Notes under the pieces: generated by a model
Seen by the model: only the letters and a program-made list of their open reading frames with translations
Database searches by the model: none
Told to the model about the DNA's origin: nothing
Part shown: positions 18,956-26,202 of the stretch, piece after piece
Layout: every line of letters starts with the position of its first letter
Position numbering within the stretch: position 1 is the stretch's first letter
Program-made: the position numbers and the translations under genes
Source of the DNA: DASZXJ01 sp035545895
GTDB taxonomy: Bacteria; Planctomycetota; Phycisphaerae; Tepidisphaerales; Tepidisphaeraceae
Assembly (NCBI GenBank): GCA_035545895.1
Contig: DASZXJ010000004.1
Coordinates: 45,320 to 109,319, forward strand
Direction of reading: 5' to 3'
DNA: 64,000 nt

Positions 18956-19756
18956 TCAATAGGTTTGTGACAGTACGGTCCTGATGGCGGCGGCTTGGGA
19001 GCGAATGGAATCGCCGCGGTCCGGCGAATCGTCCAGGTATCGGCCGGCGACTGAACGATCCGCACTGACCAGCACCGCCAATGCCTCGCGCCAACTGGCA
19101 TCCGAGTCGATCATCTGGTCCAGACTCCGCGCCAGTTGATCGTCGCAAATCGCCCCCAGCGCTTGCGCCGCGGCAAATCGCTGAGCGACCAGCGGGCTGT
19201 GAAGCATGCCCATCAACTGTTCGCGCGGCGGATGGGGCATCTCGCGAAGCTCTTCAAGGGCAGCCGATCGCGTCTTTACGTTGCGCACCCGGTCCAGAAG
19301 GGCCACGATCCCCTGCTCATTTATTGGCGGCTCGGGGGCGCTTTCTGCCGGACGAACCGGCACATTCGCCGGCGGTGACATCGACTTGTCCTTCGGCTCG
19401 ATCATCAGCAACTGCTCATAAGGGGTCGGCTGGCGCACGGCGACCGTGTGCACGATGGGCGATGGATGCCGCGGCTTTGCCGCGATGGTCACGACCTGCT
19501 GGTGGGCTGGTGGAACATCGACCAGCCACAACGCGACAACCAGCGCCGCCGCCGCGGCGCAAGCGCTCGCCAGCATGCCCATTCGCGACCCTCTCCGCCG
19601 GCGCAAGGCGTCCTGACAATAATGCTGCCGCAAGCGCCGTTGTACTGCCGGGCCCGGCAGCGGCCAATTGGCGTGATCGAGCAAACGATCCAGCGCTTCG
19701 TCGGCTGGATCGCGCGAGTCAAATTGGTCGGGTTCCGTTTTCACCGTGATCTTCAC
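18956..19756 (-). CDS. Membrane protein with HEAT-like C-terminus, putative anti-sigma factor
   Basis: 266 aa with a GTG start inside the end of the upstream sigma gene (38-bp overlap). An acidic and Arg-rich N-terminal cytoplasmic part (about 1-58) precedes one transmembrane helix (about 60-80, MLASACAAAAALVVALWLV). A proline-rich stretch follows, then an alpha-helical, HEAT-like region (about 140-260: IVALLDRVRNVKTRSAALEEL, HPPREQLMGMLHSPLVAQRFAAAQALGAI). Being the gene after an ECF sigma factor with one membrane helix suggests an anti-sigma role. No zinc-binding HxxxCxxC motif is visible, so this rests on context only. Confidence 0.6.
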   Translation of the reverse strand: MKITVKTEPDQFDSRDPADEALDRLLDHANWPLPGPAVQRRLRQHYCQDALRRRRGSRMGMLASACAAAAALVVALWLVDVPPAHQQVVTIAAKPRHPSPIVHTVAVRQPTPYEQLLMIEPKDKSMSPPANVPVRPAESAPEPPINEQGIVALLDRVRNVKTRSAALEELREMPHPPREQLMGMLHSPLVAQRFAAAQALGAICDDQLARSLDQMIDSDASWREALAVLVSADRSVAGRYLDDSPDRGDSIRSQAAAIRTVLSQTY

Positions 19757-20378
19757 CCAGATAAACCGCCAATTGCTTTTTCAAAGTTTGTCGGGCCAGA
19801 TGCAGATTCGTCCGCACGTTCTGAAGCGAAATTTGCAGCAAATCCGCTGCCTGCGATTGCGAATACTGCTCGTAAACCACCAGCACCAGCACCTCGCGTT
19901 GTCGCGGCGGCAAGGAAGAAACGTGCCTTGCCACCAGTTCCCCCATCTCTGCACTGCTGGCGATTTCCCGCGGATCGTTCGGCCGCACATCCGGCAACCC
20001 GTCGCTTAACTCTTCGCTCGCCCCCCTTCGGCGAAGTTGATCGCGAAATACGTTGATGACGATCTGAAACAACCATGTCGTAAACTTCGATTGACCGCGA
20101 AAACCCTGCCACCCGCGCGATCCTCGAAGCATCGCCTCCTGAACCAGTTCCTCCGCTCGATCGACATCACCCACAAGCCGTACCGCCAGCCGCAGCGCTC
20201 CCGGGAGATGTTCCACCATCAGCCGGTCAAAGCTGTCCCGGTCCACCGGTTGGTCCACCGTCTGATCCCTCGCTGGGGCAACAGGTCGCTCACCTTCTGA
20301 CTTGTGAGACGGACCGTTCAACGAAATGTTAAAAGGAATTCCCAGGACAACCTCTCGCGACTCAGGAAGTATACCCAA
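19719..20378 (-). CDS. ECF-type RNA polymerase sigma factor
   Basis: 219 aa with an annotated TTG start; the real start may be downstream, because the first 40 residues are not sigma-like. Region 2 is clear (FDRLMVEHLPGALRLAVRLV, DVDRAEELVQEAMLRGSRGW, FRGQSKFTTWLFQIVINVFRD). Region 4 shows LPPRQREVLVLVVYEQYSQSQAADLL followed by QNVRTNLHLARQTLKK. A variable linker separates them, as in ECF sigmas. It would direct RNA polymerase to a specific regulon, likely including its own operon (membrane protein and secretin-like protein downstream). The downstream gene overlaps it by 38 bp, which indicates coupled translation. Confidence 0.88.
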   Translation of the reverse strand: MGILPESREVVLGIPFNISLNGPSHKSEGERPVAPARDQTVDQPVDRDSFDRLMVEHLPGALRLAVRLVGDVDRAEELVQEAMLRGSRGWQGFRGQSKFTTWLFQIVINVFRDQLRRRGASEELSDGLPDVRPNDPREIASSAEMGELVARHVSSLPPRQREVLVLVVYEQYSQSQAADLLQISLQNVRTNLHLARQTLKKQLAVYLGEDHGENGTRPI

Positions 20379-20974
20379 CTTGAAATGACACGCGCGGGAA
20401 ACATGCGGATGCGCGAAGATTCAGCGCATTTCATCGACAAATTAGCGCGTCCGACTCATCACATGGCGCGCACTTTTGTGCAGTTTCATGGAGCCTACAG
20501 ACAAGAATTTGATCCACAGATTTCACAGATGACACAGATTAGGAAAATGAAGGGGGAAAAAAGAGGATCGGTTGGAAGATCGTGGGACTTGAATTGTGGA
20601 TTGAAATTCATCTCCAGTTGATCCGGTCCCCGGGCAAAGCCCGGGGCTTTAGCCCCGGGGCTGTGGGCATTTCGGATTGCGGATTGCGGATTTGGGAATT
20701 GCGCGACATGAGTCCGCATGGCGCAACAAAGGAGCCGCTGGTCATTGATTCGTCATTCTGATTTGGTCATTCGTCATTCAGGTTATGGTCATTGGGACTT
20801 TGTTGGTCATTGGGACTTGGTCATTGACCATTTAATCCCAGTTTCGATGCCAACCCCCGCCCGCCTTCGCCTAGCGAACGATGCGGTCTCCCAACGTACC
20901 CTCCTACGGGGAAGATCGCCGCATTCGCCTGCATCGATGCCAGGGGGTCTGGCATCGAAATGGTCATTGACGGT
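20379..20974. other. Gene-free interval rich in short repeats
   Basis: About 600 bp with no supportable gene. It holds a period-9 array (CACAGATTT/CACAGATGA/CACAGATTA, 20515-20541), a GC palindrome (CCCCGGGCAAAGCCCGGGG followed by CTTTAGCCCCGGGGC, 20627-20663), a GGATTGC heptamer run (20674-20701) and a GTCATTC/GGTCATT array (20740-20832). The last 140 bp show nothing recognisable. It separates the sigma operon start from the end of the GH53 gene. Confidence 0.7.
20740..20832 (+). repeat. Degenerate heptamer array (GTCATTC/GGTCATT type)
   Basis: Units such as ATTCGTC, ATTCTGA, TTTGGTC, ATTCGTC and ATTCAGG follow one another at 7-bp spacing. They continue as GGTCATT-GGGACTT pairs and end in GACCATT. 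It is a single-strand, non-palindromic array, apart from the terminal GGTCATTGACC. Confidence 0.65.
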
Positions 20975-22165
20975 TCACTGATTGTCAGTCCGATGCGTCG
21001 GCAGCGCGTATTTGTGGAAAACATTGAGGATGGGCTGAGGCGTTCCTTCCGGATCGAAATATCCTCGCTGCATGAGTCCCTGTCCGCCGGCAGGTTCCCA
21101 CCAGAAGACGCCTTTACCCCGGCCATTGGGGGTATCCATCACAATTCGATTCACCTCATCAAGCCATTGTGCTTGACCCTCGGGTGTCTCGGGAAACGGT
21201 CCGGGCTGGGCGCTGAAATATCGGCTGGGCGCGTAGTAGTAACCGGTCTCGACAAGATAAACATCCTTGCCATAGGTGGTTGCGGCGAAGGCGAAGTTGG
21301 CTTTGAGATCGACCAATGTTCCATGCGACCACGGATAGAAGGAAAAACCGATCGTGTCGTAGGGAATGTTGTAGGTGTTGAATTTATCGAAGAAGGCCTT
21401 GGTTTTAACGAGGTCGCCGCCGTGATCGACGTGGATCATGATGAGCGGGCGTTTGTTATTTCCCCGGCCGGCGTCGATTCCGTTGACGCCGGCGTAAATC
21501 AGATTCGCGAAATTGTCCCAATTTTCCGGGAGTTTCGCGGTCGGCCAGAGAAAGCCGTTGCTGACTTCATTACCGACCTGAATCATGTCGGGCAACGCAT
21601 CTGCTTTGGCCATCTCAGCCACGGTGTCGCGGGTGTATTCAAAGAGCGCGGTCGCCATTTCCTTTGGGGACATCGCCTGCCACGTGCTGGGTGTGGGTTC
21701 GTTGGTGGGGTCTGCCCATGAATTGGAATAGTGAAAATCGACGAGCGTTTTGAATCCAAGTTTTTTGGCGTCCTGGATCACTGCCACCGTGTAGGCCGCG
21801 TCTTGTGGCAATCGGACCGGAGGAACGCAGGTCCGAACGCGCATCCAGTTGTAGCCATGGTTTCGGAAAATCTGAAAAACCGGTTTGACCTGCCCATCGG
21901 TGTCTTTGAACTTCTTGCCACCTTCTTCGAGTTGTTTGTCGGAGGAAAGGTCAGCGCCAAACGCGTAATCCGCGTGCCTGGCCATGGGCGTGTACCACTG
22001 GCCGGTCTGTTGATCCTGAAGCATGTCGGGCGTGGTGGCGGGCGGGCGCCCGAAACCCCGGCCGCGTCCCCGGCCCGGCTGAGTGGTCGGCGTTTGCGCC
22101 ATCACCGATCCCACGACCAACAATACTATCGCTCCTGCCACACCGATCCCGCGCGCTTTGCTCAT
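20975..22165 (-). CDS. Secreted arabinogalactan endo-beta-1,4-galactanase (GH53)
   Basis: 396 aa. A signal peptide (AIVLLVVGSVMAQ) is followed by a GRGRGFGRPP linker and a full GH53 (clan GH-A) barrel: FAFGADLSS-like start (YAFGADLSSDKQLEEGGKKF), FRNHGYNWMRVRTCVPP, DFHYSNSWADPTNE, the acid/base strand MIQVGNEVSNGFLWP (Glu of GNE) and the nucleophile strand DVYLVETGYYY (Glu of VET). The enzyme cuts beta-1,4-galactan side chains of pectin. It fits with the two pectate lyases and the GH28 gene nearby. It has no PEP-CTERM tail, so it is probably freely secreted or periplasmic. Confidence 0.93.
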   Translation of the reverse strand: MSKARGIGVAGAIVLLVVGSVMAQTPTTQPGRGRGRGFGRPPATTPDMLQDQQTGQWYTPMARHADYAFGADLSSDKQLEEGGKKFKDTDGQVKPVFQIFRNHGYNWMRVRTCVPPVRLPQDAAYTVAVIQDAKKLGFKTLVDFHYSNSWADPTNEPTPSTWQAMSPKEMATALFEYTRDTVAEMAKADALPDMIQVGNEVSNGFLWPTAKLPENWDNFANLIYAGVNGIDAGRGNNKRPLIMIHVDHGGDLVKTKAFFDKFNTYNIPYDTIGFSFYPWSHGTLVDLKANFAFAATTYGKDVYLVETGYYYAPSRYFSAQPGPFPETPEGQAQWLDEVNRIVMDTPNGRGKGVFWWEPAGGQGLMQRGYFDPEGTPQPILNVFHKYALPTHRTDNQ

Positions 22166-22241
22166 CGATTCCTCGTTTCCGTTTGGAATTTGAATTGTAA
22201 TGGGCGATCCAATCGTCCCGCAAATTTCAGGGAATTAAGTC

Positions 22242-22332
22242 GTTTAGCGCCGCCGCTCACGGCGGGTTACGGGTGCGCGAAACCCGCCGCAAGCGGCGGC
22301 GCTAAATGGATGAACTCAAACTGACGCATCTC
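22242..22332. repeat. Palindromic MITE/REP-like element, copy B
   Basis: The core is GTTTAGCGCCGCCGCTCACGG, a loop, and CCGCAAGCGGCGGCGCTAAA. The right arm (ATGGATGAACTCAAACTGACG) matches, in divergent form, the terminal arm of the copies at 23204 and 24619. The left terminal arm is degenerate. It lies between the GH53 promoter region and the zinc-ribbon gene. Confidence 0.7.
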
Positions 22333-22400
22333 CCGGAGTTCTCAATCCGAAATCGAAAATTGCTCTGAATCCACCCTGCGTTTAACATCAGGGTGGATTC

Positions 22401-23189
22401 ATGGCCGAATTCACCTTTCAGTGCGGGGTTTGTCGAACAGTTCTCTCAGCAGATGACGCGCAGGCAGGGAAAATGGTTCGCTGTCCCTTCTGCAAGGCAA
22501 CGCTGAAAGTCCCATCGCCCGTGCTGGCTGGTGCTGCGACGACCCAAGCGCCTCCGAAATTGCCCAGCCGCGTGACCGTACCGTCCCATTTGCTGGATCG
22601 AGCCGGCCGATCGGAAAAACGCTACGGATTCAACTGCGTCTACTGCTCATCCCGACTTGAAGCCACCGAATCGCAGGCCGCGTCCGAAGGCCAGTGCCCC
22701 ACCTGCGGCAATTCGATCGTGATTCCGATTCAGGATCGGTATGGCCGGCTGATCGATCCGATCACACGTGAAATCATCAAGCAGGACCCGCATCCGGTCC
22801 ACGCCTACGCTGCCGCCGGCGAGCGCGCTCCCCGAATCGTCAGGCTGGCCGACCAAGGTCAGGCCATTGAATGCCCCCGCTGCAAAGCGCTCAGCCCCAT
22901 CACCGCCAACAACTGCAAAAGCTGCGGCATGCCATTCACGATGGAAGGAACAACCCAGGAAGCAGCCGGTTCGAGCAACGGATTTTGCGTCGCATCGCTG
23001 GTGCTGGGCATTGTCGGTATTCCAGCATTTTGCATCGTGATCCCCGCGGTGCTGGCCATTATTTTCGGGATCATCGGTTACAACCAGACGAGCACATCCG
23101 GGGTTGAATCGTCCGGCAAGGGAATGGCGGTGGCCGGCATCGTGTGCGGCGTGATCGGCGTGGTGCTGGGGATCATGCGACTGATGTAA
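22401..23189 (+). CDS. Zinc-ribbon membrane protein with DUF4190-like domain
   Basis: 262 aa. Three Cys4 ribbons are visible: CGVCR...CPFC (about 9-37), CVYC...CPTC (about 81-102) and CPRC...CKSC (about 158-180). Two hydrophobic helices close the protein (about 198-222, SLVLGIVGIPAFCIVIPAVLAIIFGIIG, and about 240-260, AVAGIVCGVIGVVLGIM), in the pattern of DUF4190 domains, with a GYNQ-type segment between them. The ribbons should face the cytoplasm. No enzymatic function is known for this combination. It stands alone, flanked on both sides by palindromic repeat copies. Confidence 0.75.
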   Translation: MAEFTFQCGVCRTVLSADDAQAGKMVRCPFCKATLKVPSPVLAGAATTQAPPKLPSRVTVPSHLLDRAGRSEKRYGFNCVYCSSRLEATESQAASEGQCPTCGNSIVIPIQDRYGRLIDPITREIIKQDPHPVHAYAAAGERAPRIVRLADQGQAIECPRCKALSPITANNCKSCGMPFTMEGTTQEAAGSSNGFCVASLVLGIVGIPAFCIVIPAVLAIIFGIIGYNQTSTSGVESSGKGMAVAGIVCGVIGVVLGIMRLM

Positions 23190-23203
23190 CCGCTAATCAG
23201 TCA

Positions 23204-23336
23204 GGCTTGGGTACTGGGTCAGTTTACAAAGCAGCGCCATTCAGCCCCGCCGCTTGCGGCGGGTTTCCGAGCGCCAAACCCGCCGCGAGCGGCGGGGCTA
23301 AATGAACTCATCTCAAACTAACCCGTTACCCGGGCT
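23204..23336. repeat. Palindromic MITE/REP-like element, copy C (complete)
   Basis: The ends are GGCTTGGGTACTGGGTCAGT and, inverted, ACTAACCCGTTACCCGGGCT. Inside lie the arms TTACAAAGCAGCGCCATTCAGC and (inverted) GCTAAATGAACTCATCTCAA, then the CCCCGCCGC...GCGGCGGGG core. The two arms differ, which gives the element an orientation; copy D carries them in the opposite order. The end touches the tsaB stop codon. Confidence 0.8.
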
Positions 23337-24049
23337 TACTTCTTCTTCTGTTCGGCAATCTCCATTTTTTCCTCGGCCTCGGGTCGCCGGATATAGATCG
23401 GCGTGAGCATCAAAGGATCGGCAAACTCACTGCGGGCGGACATTTCCAGTCCGATCTTCGCTACGGAACTGGCGCGAGCCCGCCAGGAATCTTCGGAAGT
23501 AACGATTATTCCAGCATCTTGCTTGGGTATGAACTGTTCGTGATATGGAATTCCCTCGCCCAGCAAATGCACTGGTCTCCCCGAACGCGAAAGCATGGAG
23601 CGCAAATCGTCCAGATGCGCCGGCTCACGCTCTATCCACTCTGCCTGCTCCCCACCCGGCGCCCGCTCGAATCTCGCTGTGAAAATCTGCTCCCGCTTGG
23701 CGTCGAGCACGATGATGACCTGCCGTGCCTCCGCCGGCGCGTTTTCAACCAGCACGCGGACCGACGGCACGGCGACGAGTTTCACTCCTGTCGCCAGCGC
23801 CATTGTCTTGGCCAGAGTGATTCCAATTCGCAAGCCGGTAAACGAGCCCGGCCCGGCCGAGACATGCAGTTCTTCAACGTCGCCAGGCTTCCATCCATGT
23901 TTTCTGCAAAGCTGATCGATGATCGGAATGATCTGTGCTGCGTGTTGCAGGCCGTGTGCGAATTGCTCTTCGAAAAGGACTTTTGCGTTTTCAACGATCG
24001 CTATCGAGCCGATGCGTCCGGAAGTTTCGATGGCCAGCGCTCGCGACAT
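23336..24049 (-). CDS. tsaB: tRNA N6-threonylcarbamoyladenosine biosynthesis protein TsaB
   Basis: 237 aa. An ASKHA-fold protein with the N-terminal ALAIETSGRIGSIAIV strand, AQIIPIIDQLCRKHGW and the diagnostic VSAGPGSFTGLRIGITLAKTMALA. TsaB pairs with TsaD and TsaE to place t6A at position 37 of ANN-decoding tRNAs. Length and motifs are normal, and the C-terminal region ends in a Lys-rich tail. tsaD and tsaE are not in the window. The next minus-strand gene upstream lies 33 bp away. Confidence 0.92.
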   Translation of the reverse strand: MSRALAIETSGRIGSIAIVENAKVLFEEQFAHGLQHAAQIIPIIDQLCRKHGWKPGDVEELHVSAGPGSFTGLRIGITLAKTMALATGVKLVAVPSVRVLVENAPAEARQVIIVLDAKREQIFTARFERAPGGEQAEWIEREPAHLDDLRSMLSRSGRPVHLLGEGIPYHEQFIPKQDAGIIVTSEDSWRARASSVAKIGLEMSARSEFADPLMLTPIYIRRPEAEEKMEIAEQKKK

Positions 24050-24082
24050 GATCGGGATGATACCATCCAGCCCACTCGCGGC

Positions 24083-24613
24083 TTAGCGCGACGCATCCGT
24101 CCCCAGAACCATCCCGACGGCAACCAATAGAAGACCCGCCCCAAGCATGACCAATTGCGGTCGAGGTTGACGACACAAATCGGAAAATACCCCACCCACC
24201 GGTTTATAGGGAACGAGCGCAGCAGGCGGAGGCAACGTCACCAGCAAGTAGGGTGAAATCTCCTGCCGTCGATCCTGGTCGGGCAATTCGAGCACGCGCG
24301 TTCCCTCGCGCACCAGCTTCATTTGCCTTTGAGCCAGACGTTCGAGCAGGTTTGGATCGCCGGACACGCGCTGAAGAAAATCCTTGTTGACCGCGACCTG
24401 TTTTTGAATTTGCTCCAGATCCAGCCGCAGCTTTTCCCGTTCATAAGTCAGGCGCCGATTTTCATCCGCGGCCGGAATAATCAAGCAGCAGGCGATCAGG
24501 GCAATTCCCGCGCAAAGCAGCGGAATCGTCCACGCGCCCGCCCGGTCGGGGGTTGATGATGGCTCGGATGTCGGCACCTTCGATTTATCGGACGAACGAG
24601 GCCAAAAGCTCAA
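24083..24613 (-). CDS. Membrane protein with coiled coil, function unknown
   Basis: 176 aa; the frame opens with TTG and the true start may be further in. One helix (about 27-48, WTIPLLCAGIALIACCLIIP) is followed directly by a charged coiled coil (about 50-85, RRLTYEREKLRLDLEQIQKQ). A conserved-looking middle follows (NLLERLAQRQMKLVREGTRV), then a second helix at the C-terminus (about 153-170). The TM-plus-coiled-coil layout recalls FtsB/DivIC-type septum proteins, but no family motif is recognised. It is 33 bp upstream of tsaB on the same strand. Its 5' end borders the palindromic repeat at 24619. Confidence 0.6.
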   Translation of the reverse strand: MSFWPRSSDKSKVPTSEPSSTPDRAGAWTIPLLCAGIALIACCLIIPAADENRRLTYEREKLRLDLEQIQKQVAVNKDFLQRVSGDPNLLERLAQRQMKLVREGTRVLELPDQDRRQEISPYLLVTLPPPAALVPYKPVGGVFSDLCRQPRPQLVMLGAGLLLVAVGMVLGTDASR

Positions 24614-24618
24614 ATTGT

Positions 24619-24739
24619 GGATAATGGGTCAGTTTGAGATGGGTTCATTTAGCCCCGCCGCTCGCGGCGGGTTTGGCGCTTGAGAACCCGCCGCAAGCGG
24701 CGGAGCTAAATGGCGTTACTTGTAAACTGACCCAGTACC
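24619..24739. repeat. Palindromic MITE/REP-like element, copy D (complete)
   Basis: It reads GGATAATGGGTCAGTTTGAG with ATGGGTTCATTTAGCCCC on the left and, inverted, GGTACTGGGTCAGTTTACAA with GTAACGCCATTTAGC on the right. The CCGCCGCTCGCGGCGGG core is repeated inverted. The arms are those of copy C in reversed order. It produces a spurious N-terminal extension of the GH28 reading frame. Confidence 0.8.
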
Positions 24740-24843
24740 AAATTGTGACATCGCCCAGCTCGTGGAAACCCCTAAACACTGCTGCTTTGCCGATGTATTA
24801 CTGCTGTCGATTGGCTCAATCTTTTACCCAGAAAGTGCTCAAA

Positions 24844-26202
24844 ATGGCGATTCGCACCGGATTATTTCTAGCAACAATCCTGACCGCAGCCTGCTTGTGC
24901 AATGCCCAGCAGAATGGCGCACAATCCAAAATCACCGATTTTGGCGCAGTAGCGGATGGCAAAACGCTCAACACCATCGCCATTCAAAAGACCATCGATC
25001 ATCTGGCCCAAAGTGGCGGCGGAACCGTTATCGTGCCCGAAGGCGTCTTCATGAGCGGCTCGATTTTCCTCAAGCCCGGCGTGAATTTGCATGTCGAAAA
25101 GAACGGTATTCTGAAAGGCACGACCAACATCGCGGACTATCCTGAAATGAACACCCGCATTGAGGGCCACTTTCAACCCTGGCTGCCCGCGCTCGTGAAT
25201 GCCGACAAAGTGGACCACTTGAGCATTGGCGGCGAGGGCACGCTCGAAGGAGGCGGACAATTTTTCTGGGACGCGTTCCGCAACACCGCCAGCACGGTCC
25301 GAGGCACAAAGAATCTCGATGTGCCCCGCCCGCGAATGATCTTCATCCGGGATTCCGCCCATGTGACCGTCAAAGGCCTTCATTTGAAGGATTCGGGGTT
25401 CTGGAATTTGCATATCTACAACTGCCACGATGTAACGATTGACGGACTCGATATCGTCGCCGGCCCGCGCTCACCCAGCACCGACGGCATTGACGTGGAT
25501 AGCTGCCAGAACGTCACCATCACCAATTGCCATATCGCCAACAACGACGATTGCATCGCGCTGAAAGGCTCCAAAGGTCCGCTGGCCATGGACGACAAGG
25601 CCAGTCCGCCGGTGGAACACATTCGCGTGTCCAACTGCACATTCGAGCGAGGCGGGAGTTTCGTGACCTGCGGCAGCGAAGCGACCATCGTCCGCGATGT
25701 CGTCATTGAGAATTGCTCCGCGCCCGGTCCCAACAACTCGGTCTCGGCGGTATTGCGGTTGAAGCTGCGCACCGATACACCCCAGCTTTATGAAAATATC
25801 ACGGTGCGAAACATCACGCTTGATGGCCGGGGCACGGTCCTGGCGATCGCGAAGTGGGAACAATATTTCGATCTACAGGGCCACCCGCAGCCGTCGCGGC
25901 AGGTGAAAAACGTCACCATTTCCAACGTCAAAGGTTCGTTTGGCAGTCTTGCCGGCCGAGGCGTGGGCGGCGGGCCCGGCGATACGATCGAAAATGTGAC
26001 GCTCGAAAATATCGACCTGACCACCAATGGGCAGATACAGCCCAATCTTTCGATGATCAAAAATCTGGTCGTCAAAAACGTGAAAGTGAATGGAAAGGAT
26101 TTCGATCCGTCTGCTCCGCCGACCCCCGCACCCCCCGGGCGCGGAGGAGGCCGGGGACGCGGGTTTAACCCGACATCCCTTCCATCACCTCAGCAGCAGT
26201 GA
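24844..26202 (+). CDS. Secreted GH28-family polygalacturonase-like glycosidase
   Basis: 452 aa from ATG 24844, where a signal peptide starts (MAIRTGLFLATILTAACLCN); upstream in-frame codons are repeat DNA. The parallel beta-helix shows GH28 features: FGAVADGKTLNTIAIQKTID, GGGTVIVPEGVFMSGSIFLK, the STDGIDVDSC strand (usual NTDG), NNDDCIALKG with both catalytic aspartates, and LRLKLRTD at the RIK position. The GHG histidine motif is replaced by GGSFVTCGSE. Loss of that histidine is known in rhamnogalacturonan-type GH28 members, so the substrate may not be homogalacturonan. The C-terminus is a Pro/Gly/Arg-rich tail. The 3' end overlaps the convergent MFS gene by 38 bp. Confidence 0.88.
   Translation: MAIRTGLFLATILTAACLCNAQQNGAQSKITDFGAVADGKTLNTIAIQKTIDHLAQSGGGTVIVPEGVFMSGSIFLKPGVNLHVEKNGILKGTTNIADYPEMNTRIEGHFQPWLPALVNADKVDHLSIGGEGTLEGGGQFFWDAFRNTASTVRGTKNLDVPRPRMIFIRDSAHVTVKGLHLKDSGFWNLHIYNCHDVTIDGLDIVAGPRSPSTDGIDVDSCQNVTITNCHIANNDDCIALKGSKGPLAMDDKASPPVEHIRVSNCTFERGGSFVTCGSEATIVRDVVIENCSAPGPNNSVSAVLRLKLRTDTPQLYENITVRNITLDGRGTVLAIAKWEQYFDLQGHPQPSRQVKNVTISNVKGSFGSLAGRGVGGGPGDTIENVTLENIDLTTNGQIQPNLSMIKNLVVKNVKVNGKDFDPSAPPTPAPPGRGGGRGRGFNPTSLPSPQQQ

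Noticed and set aside
20960..21721. 253-codon plus-strand frame opposite the GH53 gene
   Set aside because: Antisense to a clear glycosidase with signal peptide and both catalytic glutamates.
24634..24843. N-terminal extension of the GH28 frame
   Set aside because: The upstream codons are encoded by a palindromic repeat element; a signal peptide begins at ATG 24844.
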